Source of the DNA: Piper betle
Taxonomy: Eukaryota; Streptophyta; Magnoliopsida; Piperales; Piperaceae
Assembly: GCA_033002965.1 (NCBI GenBank)
Contig: JAURVB010010299.1
Coordinates: 61,145-125,144 of the forward strand
Length of the DNA stretch: 64,000 nt
Reading direction: 5' to 3'
A program made the translations under genes and the position numbers. Positions 33,366 through 44,848 of this stretch are shown piece by piece. Numbering within the stretch: the first letter of the stretch is position 1; each line of letters opens with the position of its first letter. The notes beneath the pieces are model-generated. The model worked only from the letters and a program-made list of their open reading frames with translations. It ran no database searches and was not told where the DNA came from.

Positions 33366-33959
33366 CTAATGGTATAAGAGCTGCCGGGAAATGCGAGGGA
33401 TGAAAGCTGTCGGGACTGCAGAGGAGTAGCATGGAACGGCGCACACATGTACCTGTCGCGTGTAATGTATAATGATGGTGTGTTAATGCTACGTGAATGA
33501 TAATTTTGATGTGTTTGTTTGGATGAATTGCTTGTTATGAAATGAACGGATAAATGTGAATGAGTAGGGAGCCTTCGAGTTCAGCCTCGGTTCAGATGAA
33601 AACAAATGAGAAAATGATGGTATGCTGCGGTAGATTGTTATGTTTTATCGTATGTTGATAAAATGTTTATATACCCTTGTTGTGGATAGGTTGTCCCCTA
33701 TTGTACTTTTAGGGGAGATTCTGTCCATTTTTTTCGTAAAAATTAATGAATTTTTATTTAAATTTCTTGCTTGTTGCATGGTTTTGTTTTGCTTGCACGT
33801 CATGGTATGCATGTAGGACCGCGTTAGAACCCAATTGTTCTCATTCATGCATTTCATGTTTGCATCTCCATCTTGAGACATCGAGTAGATTAGAGAATGG
33901 TTTGGTCGCCGATGACATTCTCGGGTCAGTTCACGGGTGAGCCGAAAGGGGATGCTGCA
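33366..33959 (+). repeat. Primer-binding-site remnant and truncated third B LTR
   Basis: TGGTATAAGAGC at 33370-33381, then about six bases, then from about 33388 a repeat of the LTR 3' portion (matches 32766-33365) ending GGGGATGCTGCA. The internal region and the first three quarters of this LTR are deleted. Confidence 0.8.
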
Positions 33960-33961
33960 CC

Positions 33962-33997
33962 TTGCACCCAATACGTCCATGGACTAAGGCTGTAACA
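33962..33997 (-). repeat. Family A1 LTR (minus), part 1 of a split copy
   Basis: First 36 bp of the LTR (minus strand TGTTACAGCCTTAGTCCATG), continuing at 25995 across the B insertion. Confidence 0.78.
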
Positions 33998-34162
33998 GCT
34001 AAATTCCTGCCACCTTGCTTGTCTCGGCAAAAATTTCTTTTAGGCCTTGAAGAAAGTGTTAGTGACATTGTCTGTAGTCACCAAAAACTTAGATCCTAGC
34101 AGGTAAACCTACCACACTCGAAGATAGTGTACCACAGGCGAGACAAGTGGGATCAATACCTA
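33998..34162 (-). pseudogene. RNase H scrap between two A1 LTRs
   Basis: About 130 bp matching RNase H around the TDN motif (compare 3670-3820 on the plus strand), with frameshifts. On its right, minus strand, AGGTATTGATCCC resembles a decayed primer-binding site next to the LTR end at 34163. Nearly the whole internal domain is deleted, leaving LTR-165 bp-LTR. Confidence 0.72.
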
Positions 34163-35996
34163 TGTCACCGGCGTCCAATATGGACCAAAATTTTTTGCCC
34201 CAAACACACACCACGCAGCATATTCCAGTCCCTGGAATACCAGCCTATCAATCAACACGCAACAGAAACACTGCTACAAATAGCAACACGAAGCAACCCC
34301 TTGCGTGTGGACAATGCCGCTGCAAATAGCGACATGCAAATACCGTTCAGAATAGTGGCACGAGGCTTCCCACTCATTCCTGCAATCACAGCGCAACACC
34401 GATCACAATTACCGGTACTCAACTGCCTAGTGCCCGGTATTGATGATCGTCTACTGATAAATAATTCACGACCAATAACCACGTAGTAAATATAAACCTC
34501 GCCAAGTAGTAGTAAGCAGCGACTATGATCGATCACCCTATATCAATCCCCAAACACCAATCCCCCTTATCGGTATTGCAGCCTTGTCCCCGGAATAGCA
34601 AGACAAGCTGCCGATACCACAAAATTAGATGCCGACACCACAATTACAAGACCCTTGTCCCAACCTTGAATCAATAATCAGAAAACAAGGAAACAAGCAA
34701 TCATCTACCTTGATCGCTTGACACGATGGACATGCAAACCCCACGGTGCTTGACTCTTCCCCTGAAGAACAGCAAGAACCAGAGCACCCCGCTCACAAGA
34801 TGTCCTCACAATCACAACCCCAAGTTGTCGCCCATGATCAACTTGTTTACATGCAAAGGTCGTCGGCCAGTTATTGCAAACAGGTTGTGGAAGAACTAAA
34901 GTCACACCTCAATCCTTAGGCGAACGTCGACCACCCAATGCAGCTGCCACTCGTGAAGATCCAATTCCCGGAACTAGTCCGTAGCAAAACACGTTTTTCC
35001 CTTGCTGATGAGGTTTCTCTCCACTCCACAAGAAAGACACGAACTGTGCGCTAGAACAATTCCAGCGTTCTTTCTTTTTCTTGTAGTCGGCCTTCTCCTC
35101 ATGTAGAGAAGCCTTACATGTAAACCCTAGACTCTGTATAAACCAATATCTTGCTCCTCATCTTTTCTCCAAAAGATTGTCCCAAGATCTGCCCACGTCA
35201 TTGTGTTTACCGCCACAATTTTGGTTGGATTCATCAAAGTTTATCCCTTGGAGACCCATTGTTCGTGCATGAGGATAAGATACTGCAATCTCCCAAGATG
35301 CAGTATCTTATCGACCGTAAACCTCAACTCAGACTTTCGGCTAAACCATAAGTCATCGAGTCTCACCCCTTGGCTTGACCTTGGCTCGTGCTCGAATAGC
35401 AAAACAACCTCAAAATCCATCCACAGTCCCACCGCAAAAGTCAAAGTGAGCCTCTGTTGGATATCGTGCACCGCACCAAATACCAGAACAAGCTACCGCT
35501 GGATCTCGCTACCGCTCCAAATACCACCATGCCACTATTTGGCTTGGTATTCCCCTGCGCTGCTAGTCGCTCGCACCCGCTATGGAACACGCCTCACGGT
35601 CGTGCCGACACCCAGTACCGGTATTTGGCTCAGTACCGCTGTGCTGTTCGGCACGCTACTCGGGCATGTGCTCAATCCGTTGCTCGATAAAATGATCAAC
35701 ACTGCTCGGTACACTTGGTTGCCCACAGCCTCGCTCCGCCGACGCATATGCCGACCCGCCCATCACGCTTGGTCGCAATGCTCGGTCACCAGCACCCGAC
35801 TAGCACCATCTTGAGGTTTCCTTGTTGCTCGAGCACAACCACTTAGTTTGTCTTCCCTGCAACTATAACACGTATTGACCTCGATCAGCTGTTTCACCAC
35901 TCAAATAGCCCCTGCTACTCGTCTTGGACCCAGTTGTGCCTGGGAACAATTGCTGAATCCCAGCACCCGGTACGTCCATGGACTAAGGCTGTAATA
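34163..35996 (-). repeat. Family A1 LTR (minus), full length
   Basis: 1834 bp; minus strand TATTACAGCC (TG end mutated) to CGCCGGTGACA. Matches 40343-42181 in inverted orientation at about 90 percent by eye. It contains the uninterrupted version of the TRIM insertion site at 35130-35160 and of the B insertion site near 35960-35970. Confidence 0.83.
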
Positions 35997-36303
35997 GCTC
36001 TCCCCCACCAATGAGATCCGATGTCTTCATTGGAGGGTTAGGTCATCCCTGATACTTCCTGATCTGCCACTCAAACTACAACAAGTCCCTCTCTCGCTCC
36101 CAACTAGCTTCACTCGTCGGCTCCCCTCTCCATTTGATAAGATACTCCATCCCGATTTTTCGTGCACATTGCAGATGCCCACATTTTTCTCAAATTGTCA
36201 CCAGACAGTAGGTGGAGCTCTCCTTGGAGGAGCTCTCCTTGGATTGACCAAATCCTTATGGAATGGCTTGAGAAAGCTAACATGGAACACAGGATGGATT
36301 TGA
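35997..36303 (-). pseudogene. Family A1 integrase C-terminus and chromodomain, part 2
   Basis: Minus-strand HPVFHVSFLKPFHKDLVNPRRA and, past a duplicated RRAPP segment, chromodomain remnants (SWERERD region at about 36080-36110). Interrupted at TTTGA by the solo C LTR; the upstream part is 39649-39788. Confidence 0.78.
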
Positions 36304-39300
36304 CGTAACGACCCGTCTGAACCGGACCGGGTGTTACTTAAAAATATAGGTAATGTAGATATAACATTCCAGAACATGAACTGAAATACAAGAAATAAGT
36401 CTCGCAACATATAATATGAATCATAACAAAAAATCATGTTCTCTAAAATTTAAAATAACCGTCCCACAGTCTCGGACTGTTTCCCATAGCCACATTTATA
36501 ATACAAGAGAATAATAACGAAGTTCAACTTTATTATCGATTCACCATACCTAGGTTGGTAAAAGAATCACCAACCACACTTCTATTCTTTAGTCCAAAGC
36601 TGCTCGCCTGCGGAGGATTTCCGCGTTAGTGATAAAACCACTAAGCCGCATTATTAAATGAAACAAATCAATAAAATCCCTATTATCATTTCACCCATTT
36701 TTTTATTATTATTACACAAGTCTTTAGTAATTATCTCTCATGTCATTCTGAGATTAGTAATTTGTCTCTCAGGTCATTCTGAGATTATAAAAAGTCGTCT
36801 CCCAGCTCATTCTGAGATTAGAAAACGTCTTCCAGCTCATTCTGAGATTAGGTGATCTCCCAATTCATTTTGAGATTAGTCATGGTCTCCCAGTTCATTC
36901 TGACATTAGAAATCGACTCCCAGCTCATTCTGAGATTAAGTGGTCTCCAAATTCATTTTAAGATTAGTCATGGTCTCCCAATTCATTTTAAAGTTAGTCA
37001 TGGTCTCCCAGTTCATTCTAAGATTAGAACATTGTCTCCCAGCTCATTCTGAGATTAGGTGGTCTCCCAATTCATTTTGAAATTAGTCATGGTCTCCCAG
37101 TTTATTCTGAGATTAGAAAATTGTCTCCCAGCTCATTTTGAGATTAGGTGGTCCCCCAAATCATTTTGAGGTTAGTCATGGTCTCCCAGTTCATTTTGAG
37201 ATTAGAAAATTGTCTCCCAGCTCATTATGAGATTAGGTGGTCCCCCAATTCATTTTGAGGGTAGTCATGGTCTCCCAGTTCATTCTGAGATTAGAAATTG
37301 TCTCCCACCTTATTCTGAGATTAGGTAGTCCCCCAATTCATTTTGAGGTTAGTGCCGGCAAAGGCTACCAGTTTGGAAAGAAAAATACACAATTTCATAT
37401 AATTATATCAATTTGGGAAAATACAACATTTGAAATAATTATGCGGACAATACAACATTTCAATTAATTATAAGTACACATGTAGTAACACATAGTAATT
37501 TTAAAGGTGCGGCCCCGTGTCGGACTGAGTCAATTCCTTGACCCCGATTGCATTACAACGCATGGTGGTCGAATCTGGGCTCAGGCCAACAAGGGCTGCC
37601 AACAAGGGAACGTACAACATTTCAAATGATTATACGGATCTGGATATTTCGAACTCGCAGCTGCGACCAATGATCCTAATCTGAACGAGAATATAAAATT
37701 ATACATAAGTATAATTTTATTTGAGTAGGAATGCATGCAACTAAATATCTAATATATATATATATTATTTCCAAAAATATTAAATATTAAATTATCAACA
37801 AATCTAGTGAGATAATTAATTATTCATGTGACATAATTATTTAAGTCCTACTTCACATTTTAAATTAATTATCTAAATCATAATTAATACTTAATAATTG
37901 ATAAAATAATTATTACTAATAAACAAGTATTTAATTTTCCTTTGCGATGATGATTACTTAACCTCAATCTTGATTATTTAGTTTACAGTTATAATTTTTT
38001 AATCGCTATTATTATTAATAGCAATTTAATTAATTAAGTTGATCTATTAAATTATTTAAAATTATTTGCATTATTCAAAAATATTACTAATACAATTTTT
38101 TTAAATTATTCGACTTAATAAAGTTTCAAACTTTATTTATTTTTATTTTGCTATTTAGGTTTGACGCGAGTGATTGCTACCCGACTATAGTTTAATAACC
38201 AATTTTTTACATTACTAACTCGTTGTTAAAATAATCACTTTATTTACCTAATATTAAATTTAATATAGTAAAGGTAAAAATCTGTATTTTATTAATTACT
38301 TATAATCCTCTGATTTAATTTAATCGCTTGAATTACGCCGATTAATTATCGATCGTTTATCATTATCGTATTTTTATTACTCATGGCGATTTCATAGAAT
38401 CATTAGTTAGTGAGTAACTTTACCCATAACCCATTAAAATAATTATTTTTAAGAATTTATTACGAGTTCATATTATTTTTAACTCGGGTCGGTATCAACT
38501 CAACCAGTATTTACAGAATTGCCACCCTCCTCCTTCTTCTTCTTCTTCCCGTCGCCACTCTTCTCTGCACCAAAACCAGACCACGCCCTTCTTCTCCACC
38601 CCTTTTCTTGGCACCCAATCCCAGAATCACGTCCTCCCTCAACTTCAACCTTCTCTAGCAACCAATTGGAAGCCTAAAGTGTGTGTTGTACAGCAGTTAA
38701 CCAAGACGACCATGTGTTGCACCATGGCGCCCAACTCCTGGCCTGTTCTTCTTCTCCCAGCCTCAAGACCCCTCCTTTCTTGCACCTTGCTCCAATTCAG
38801 ATGTTCCACGACCTCAGGCTAGCATCAAAACAAGAAAGATTGGCCACCTTTGGACGTTGCATGAAGTATGGTCGTTCTCCCCACTTCTGCACGTCGCTGC
38901 CATGAATTCCGGCGAGAAGGTGGTCTGTAGTGGATTATTCCGGCGCTGACGGAACCCATGATGCTGTCGGTGAAGCACAATCGGTGTCTACTCCTCTGAA
39001 CGTTCATTACAGCACCTATTGCAGCAGAACGTCGCCACTTCCATCACCCTTGCAACTCCGTGCCCTCACAGCTGCAATTCCACCACCCCCGGAAAACAAG
39101 GACATGGCAAGCCATCCCTTTGACCCAGCAACCAGAGGGGTCGTCGGGGTGTGAGGGGAAGCCTTGCAAACTTATTTATAGTTGCCCATCTCGCCAACAA
39201 TTTGCTCCCGTCGGCCATGGATAGGATTTCAGTTTTCCAATTTAGTTTAGTTCTTTTCTTTCTTGTTGATTTGAGACTTAAGTTACATGATTAACAAGCT

Positions 39301-39648
39301 TACTATCAATTAAAAAGAACATACATGCAAACTAAGAATAGGGAGATAAGAATGATACCCAAGAAAGGAAGAAGCCCCGGTAAGGAAGAGGAGAACTAGG
39401 CGGCTAAGGTGAGGAAGACGCCCTTACACCTATATGTAAAAAATGACATCCCCTTTTCAAATTTATAAAAATGAAAATGATGGCTAGGGTATGTGAAAAC
39501 ACCTCTACATTCGTATTTCATTTAACCGGGTAAATAATAAAATGGGTAAATAATTAACCGGGTAGAATTAACCGGGTAAAAAATATAACACGTTTGGTCC
39601 TTCCCAAACTGCATTGGCGTCCAAATTTTTTTTTTCACGGCCTTTACA
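36304..39648 (-). mobile_element. Solo LTR of family C (3345 bp)
   Basis: Plus-strand ends CGTAACGACCCG (T of TG...CA lost by T-to-C) and GGCCTTTACA; flanked by perfect 5 bp duplications TTTGA (36299-36303, 39649-39653) within an A1 integrase. On the minus strand it would begin TGTAAAGGCCGTG and end GGGTCGTTAC, the form shared with other families here, so minus orientation is inferred. It contains an AT-rich centre, a repeat array and a GC-richer block (38520-39150). Confidence 0.88.
36725..37352. repeat. Tandem array of about 30 bp monomers in family C LTR
   Basis: Some twenty units of TCATGGTCTCCCAGTTCATTCTGAGATTAG with alternating variants (CAGCTC, CAATTC). The array is homologous in position to the 33 bp arrays of family D LTRs. 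The open frames across it are repeat artefacts. Confidence 0.87.
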
Positions 39649-39788
39649 TTTGATATCTCTCTGGAAGTTTCAGCCTGTGAGCCACACTCCCAATCCTCTT
39701 CTCCACCTTGAAAGGACCATCATACTGCTGCACCAAACCCTGATGCACTTTGGTATGCTTGATCTTCTTCTAAATCAGTGGCGTGAGC
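39649..39788 (-). pseudogene. Family A1 integrase GPY/F region, part 1
   Basis: Minus-strand LTPLI, stop, KKIKHTKVHQGLV and QYDGPFKVEKRIG, then LKLPERYQ up to the TTTGA insertion site. At 39786-39789 (AGCT) the direction flips to a plus-strand integrase. Confidence 0.78.
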
Positions 39789-40342
39789 TGTATGAGGACG
39801 CGGTGGATTCATTAGCCAAGGCAACACACCGAATGAAGAAGTATGCCGACTAGAGAAGAAGGCCGGTGTCATTCAGTGTAGGGGACAAGGTAACGTTGAA
39901 GCTCACGCCACAGATTTGGAAGAAAATCAAGAGTACCGAGGAGTATCGGGGTTTGGTGCGGCGGTATGATGGTCCTCTCGAGGTGGAGAAGATGATCAGG
40001 AGCTTGGCTTATAGGCTGAAGCTCCCTGAGAGATATCAAATCCATCTTGTGTTCCATGTTAGCTTTCTCAAGCCATTCCATGAGGATTTGGTCAATCCAA
40101 GGAGAGCTCGTCCAAGGAGAGCTCCACCTACTGTCTGGCGACAATTTGAGAAAAAGGTGGGCATAGGCAATGTGCACAAAAAACCGGGACGGAGTATCTT
40201 ATCAAATGGAGAGGGGAGCCAACGAGTGAAGCTAGTTGGGAGCGAGAGAGGGACTTGTGGCAGTTTGAGCGGCAGATCAGGATGTACCAGGGAGGACTTA
40301 ACCCTCCGATGGGGACATCGAATCTCATTGGTGGCGGAGAGC
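39789..40342 (+). pseudogene. Family A1 integrase C-terminus and chromodomain (plus)
   Basis: ELYEDAVDSLAKATHRMKKYAD, a stop, then FSVGDKVTLKLTPQIWKKIK, RRYDGPLEVEKMI, HVSFLKPFHEDLV and, in a shifted frame, the chromodomain (40190-40300; SWERERDLWQFERQI). It is the mirror partner of 35997-36303 plus 39649-39788. The polypurine-like TTGGTGGCGGAGAGC precedes the LTR. Confidence 0.82.
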
Positions 40343-42181
40343 TGTTACAACCTTAGTCCATGGACGTACCGGGTGCTCGGATTGGGCAATTGTTCCCAGG
40401 CACAACTGGGTCCAAGACGAGTAGCAGAGGCTATTCAAGTGGTCAAATAGCTGACCGAGATTAACACGTGTCATGGTTGCAGGGCAGACAAACTAAGTGG
40501 TTGTGCTTGACCGACAAGGAAACCTCAAGATGGCGCTAGTCAGGTGCTGGTGACCAAGCATCGCGACCAAGCGTGATGGGCATGTAGGCATATGCGTCGA
40601 CGGAGCGAGGTTGTGGACAACCGAGAGTTCCAAGTAGTGCTGATCATTTTACCGAGCAATGGATCGAGTAGAGTATGGAGCAGTGTACGAGCAGCACAGC
40701 GGTACCGAGGCAAGTATTGGTACTGAGTGTTGGCACAGGCGTGAGGCGTGTTCGGTAGCGGGCGTGAGCAACAAGTGGTTGCGGTGCCGAGAGCAGGGGT
40801 ATATCAAGCCAAATAGCAGCATGCCAGTATTTGGAGCAGTAGCGAGATCGAGTGATAACGTGCGCCGGTATTTGGAGCGGTACACGATATCCAGCAAAGG
40901 CGCACTCCAACTTTTGCAGTGGCGACTGTGGATGGATTCTGACGTTGTTCTGCTGTGCAAGCACGAGCCAGAGCGTGAGACACTTATAGTTTAGAGAAAA
41001 GTCTGAGTTGAGGTTTACTACCGATAAGATATGGTATCTTGGGAGATTGTAGTATCTTATCCTCATGCACGAGCAATGGATTTGCAATTGTCTCCAAGGG
41101 ATAAACTTGGATGAATCCAACCAGAATTGTGGCGATAAACACAATGACGTGGGCAGATATTGGGACAATCTTTTGGAGAAAAGATTAGGAGCAAAATATT
41201 GGTTTACCCAGAGTCTAGGGTTTATACGTGAGGCTTCTCTACATAAGGAGAAGGCCAACTACAAGAAAAAGGAAGAATACTGGAATTGTTCTAGTGCAAA
41301 GTTTGTGTCTTTCCTGTGGAGTGGAGAGAAACCTCATCAGCAAGGAAACAACGTGAAGTGTTGCAAACCAGTTCCGAGAATTGGATCTTCACGAGTGTCC
41401 ACTACATTGGGTGGTCGACGTTTGCCTAAAGATTGAGGTACAACTTTAGATCTTCTACAACCCGTTTGCAATTACTGGCTGAGCGTCTTTGTATGTAAAC
41501 AAGTTGATCATAGGCGACAACTTGGGGTTGTGATTGTGTAGATATCTTGTGAGCAGGGGGCTCTAGTTCTCGCTCCTCTTCAGAGGAAGAGTCAAGCACT
41601 GTGGGGTTTGCATGTCCATGGTGTCAAGCGATCAGGATAGATGATTGCTTATTTCCTTGTTTTCTAATAATTGATTCAAGGTTGGGACAGGGGTCTTGTA
41701 ATATTGGTGTCGGCATCTGATTTTGTGGTACTGGTAGCCTGTCTTGCGATTCTGGGACAAGGCTACAATACCAACCAGCAAGATCGGTGTTTGGGAATCG
41801 ATATAGGGTGATTGATCATAGTCGCTACATACTATTGCTTGGCGAGGTTTATATTTACTGCATGTTGATTGGTCGTGAATTATTTACCGGTAATCGTCCA
41901 GCAATATCGGGCGCTGGGCAATTGAGTGTCAGTAATTGTGATCGGTGTTGCACTGTGTTTGCAGGAATGAGTGGGAAGCCTCTTGCCGCTACTCTGAGCA
42001 GTATCTGCATGTCGCTATTTGCAGCGGCATTGTCCAGACATAAGGGGTTGCTTCGTGCCGCTGTTTGTAGCGGTGTTTCTATTGCATGTTGATTGATAGG
42101 GTAGTATTTCAAGGACTGGAATACGTCGTGCGGTGTGTGTTTGGGGCAAAAAATTTTGCTCCATATTGGACACGCGTGACA
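40343..42181 (+). repeat. Family A1 LTR (plus), full length
   Basis: 1839 bp, TGTTACAACCTTAG to CACGCGTGACA. Reference copy for the family; near-identical length to 34163-35996. Immediately followed by a minus-strand protease scrap and no primer-binding site. Confidence 0.83.
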
Positions 42182-42621
42182 CAACACACGGTCTTCGAAC
42201 ACGACGTGACAAAGGCTGAAAGATTTCAACCTCTCTCACCTGCGAATTAACCACCTTGATCCAGCTGGTATTGACCCGATCTTCAACCCTAGCTCCAACG
42301 CTATCCCCATGGAGACAAAACTGTGCATAGCACACTAGTGTCTATCAGGTCTGAAACCTTCCTCTCATCCACTACGATCGGAACATACGTCAAGTCAGCT
42401 CCTCCGGAAGCTATACATCCAGCTCTCAATGCCCCTAGTATCTAAAGGGTAGATGCTCGACTAGGAGGCCCGTCCTCCTATACTTTGTTTGTAGCAACCA
42501 CCATGGCACTAACCTTGGCCTTTGTCGGGCACTATCTAGCCCAATGTGGCCCATTGTACAGAAAGCACCCAGATTTCCTCACATCAGGCACCTGATCCTT
42601 GCTACCGAACCTAAAGTCTAG
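42182..42621 (-). pseudogene. gag zinc knuckle and protease scrap (minus)
   Basis: Minus-strand order: a knuckle CFLYNGPHWAR then stop and CP (second Cys is Tyr), KAKVSAMVV, RASTL, then the protease where the active site reads LIDTS (Gly lost), followed by frameshifted sequence. Same spacing class as the knuckle at 1889. Bounded on the right by a C LTR. Confidence 0.7.
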
Positions 42622-44848
42622 TGTAACGACCCGCCAGAACTGGACCGAGTGTTACCTAAAAATATAGTTAATGCACATGTAACATGCAAGAACATGAATC
42701 GTAACATGGTAAATAATTCCAGAACATGAATTTTCATACTGCAAATAAGTCTAGAATTTTTAATTGCATATGATAATAGATAAAAAAATTGTCCCACAGT
42801 CTCGGACCGTTTCCCATAGCCACATTTATTACACAAAAGAATAATAAGGAAGTCCAACTTTATTATCAATTCACCATACTTAGGTTGGTAAAAGAACCAC
42901 CAACCCCATTTCTATTTGTCTCCCAACTCATTCTAAGATTAGGTGGTCTCCCAGCTCATTCTGAGATTAGTCATTGTCTCCCAGTTCATTTTGAGATTAA
43001 AAATTTATCTCCCAGCTCATCTGAGATTAGGTGGTCTCCCAGCTCATTTTTAGATTAGTCATGGTCTCCCAGTTCATTCTAAGATTAGAATTTGTCTTCT
43101 ACCTCATTTTGAGATTAGGTAGTCTCTCAGGTCATTCTGATATTAGTCATTGTCTCCCAGTTCATTCTAAAATTAAAAATCGTCTCCCAGCACATTCTAA
43201 GATTAGTGCCAACAAAGGCTACCAGTTTGGGAAAATACAACATTTCAAATAATTATACAGACAATAGACCATTTCAAATTAATTATACGGACAATACAAC
43301 ATTTCAAAAAATTATACGGACACACATAGTAATTTTAAAGGTGTGGCCCCGTGTCAGACTGAGTAAATTCCTTGACCCTGATTGCGTTCCAGTGCATGGT
43401 GGTCGAATATGGGCTCAGGCCAACCACGGCGGCTAACAAGAGAAAGTACAACATTTCAAATGATTATATAGACCTGGATATTTTGAACTCGCAGCTGCAA
43501 CCAATGATCCTAATCTAAACGAGAATATAAAATTATACATAAGTATAATTTTATTTGAGTAGGAATGCATGCAACTAAATATCTAATATATATATTATTT
43601 CCAAAAATATTAAATATTAAATTATCAACAACTCTAGTGAGATAATTAATTATTCATGTGACATAATCATTTAAGTCCTACTTCACATTTTAAATTAATC
43701 ATCTAAATCATAATTAACACTTAACAAATAATAATGTAATTATTAATTGATAAACAAGTATTTAATTATTATTATTATTATTAGTATATTTTCTTTTGAG
43801 ATAATAAATTTTCGTATAATAATTAATCAATTTAGTAACATTACCAATAACCTATTAAAATAATTATTTTTAGAGATTTATTATGAGTTCGTATTATTTT
43901 TTAACTCTAGTGGGTATTGTGTCAACCCATATTTACAAAATTGTAATCACTAACGCTGAATTGCCTCCGCAAGTGTGCAGATATGAGATTAGGTGATTGA
44001 CAACCAGAACATGGAGCAAAAAAAATATGAGGACTCCTTTCTTTTTTAATATTTGAGAAATAAGTGTGGCTACTGGGAAACGGTCTAAGACTGTGCCAAC
44101 CCATATTTACAAAACTGTCATCCTCCTTCCTCTTCTTCATCTTCTTCTTCTTCCCGTCGCCATTCTTCTCTTCTCCAAAAACAGGTTCATCCTTCTCCTC
44201 CAACCCTTATCTTAGCACCCAATTGAACCACCATCTAAACATCCCAACAAAGCATCAACAACAAGATAAAATCAGCAAGCAAGGAAGCCTCATGTGCGTG
44301 TTTTACAGCAGCGATCCAAGACGACCATGTGCTGCACCATGGTGCCCAACTCCTGGCCTGTTCTTCTTCTCCCAGCCTCAAGACCCCTCCTTTCTTGCAT
44401 CTTGCTCCAATTCAGATGTTCCACGACCTCAGGCTGGCATTAAAACAAGAAAGATTGGCCACCTTTGGACGTTGCATGAAGTATAGTTGTTCTCCCCACT
44501 TCAGCACGTCGCTGCCATGAATTCCGGTGAGAAGATGGTGTGTAGTGGATTATTCCAGTGGCCTGAACTACTGTGATGGAACCCATGATGCTGTCAACGA
44601 AGCACAACCGGCGTTTACCCCTCTGAAGCTTCCATTACAACATCAATTGCAGCAGAACGTCGCCACTTCTGTCACCCTTGCAACTCCGCCCCCTCACAGC
44701 TCCAATTCTGCCATCCACTGAAAAACCAGGGACGTGGCGAGCCCTCCCTTCGACCCAGCAGCAAGAGAGGTCATCGGGGTGTGAGGGACTGCCTTGCAAT
44801 TGCTCTTATGGTCACCCATCTTGCCAAAGTTTCAGGCTACTTGGCTTC
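42622..44848 (-). repeat. Family C LTR, truncated copy
   Basis: Plus-strand start TGTAACGACCCGCCAG; collinear with 36304 onward through the repeat array, the AT-rich centre (with a deletion relative to the other copy) and the GC-richer block (44100-44800), ending near 44848 where an A3 LTR starts. The last 450 bp of the LTR are missing, and so is the second target duplication. Confidence 0.8.
42916..43205. repeat. Tandem array of about 30 bp monomers, second C LTR
   Basis: Shorter version (about nine units) of the array at 36725-37352, same CTCCCAGCTCATTCTGAGATTAG core. Confidence 0.85.

Larger units (their letters stand above)
25996..33959 (+). mobile_element. Family B gag-only (TR-GAG-like) element with partial third LTR
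   Basis: LTR 25996-28503, primer-binding site, gag 28691-30560, polypurine tract, LTR 30650-33365, then a second primer-binding-site remnant and the 3' 570 bp of a third LTR (33388-33959). No pol domain is present; gag runs almost into the polypurine tract. It is inserted in an A1 LTR with flanks CTTAG (25991-25995) and CTTG-C (about 33961-33965), an imperfect target duplication, and the host LTR sequence resumes in register on both sides. Confidence 0.85.

Noticed and set aside
36725..37352. CRISPR-like array
   Set aside because: Units are contiguous variants of one monomer with no unique spacers, in a plant LTR; no cas-like genes.
38681..39154. Small frames in the 38.7-39.2 kb block as a host gene
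   Set aside because: The block repeats in the other C LTR (44.3-44.8 kb) with frame-breaking differences; no start, splice or domain evidence.
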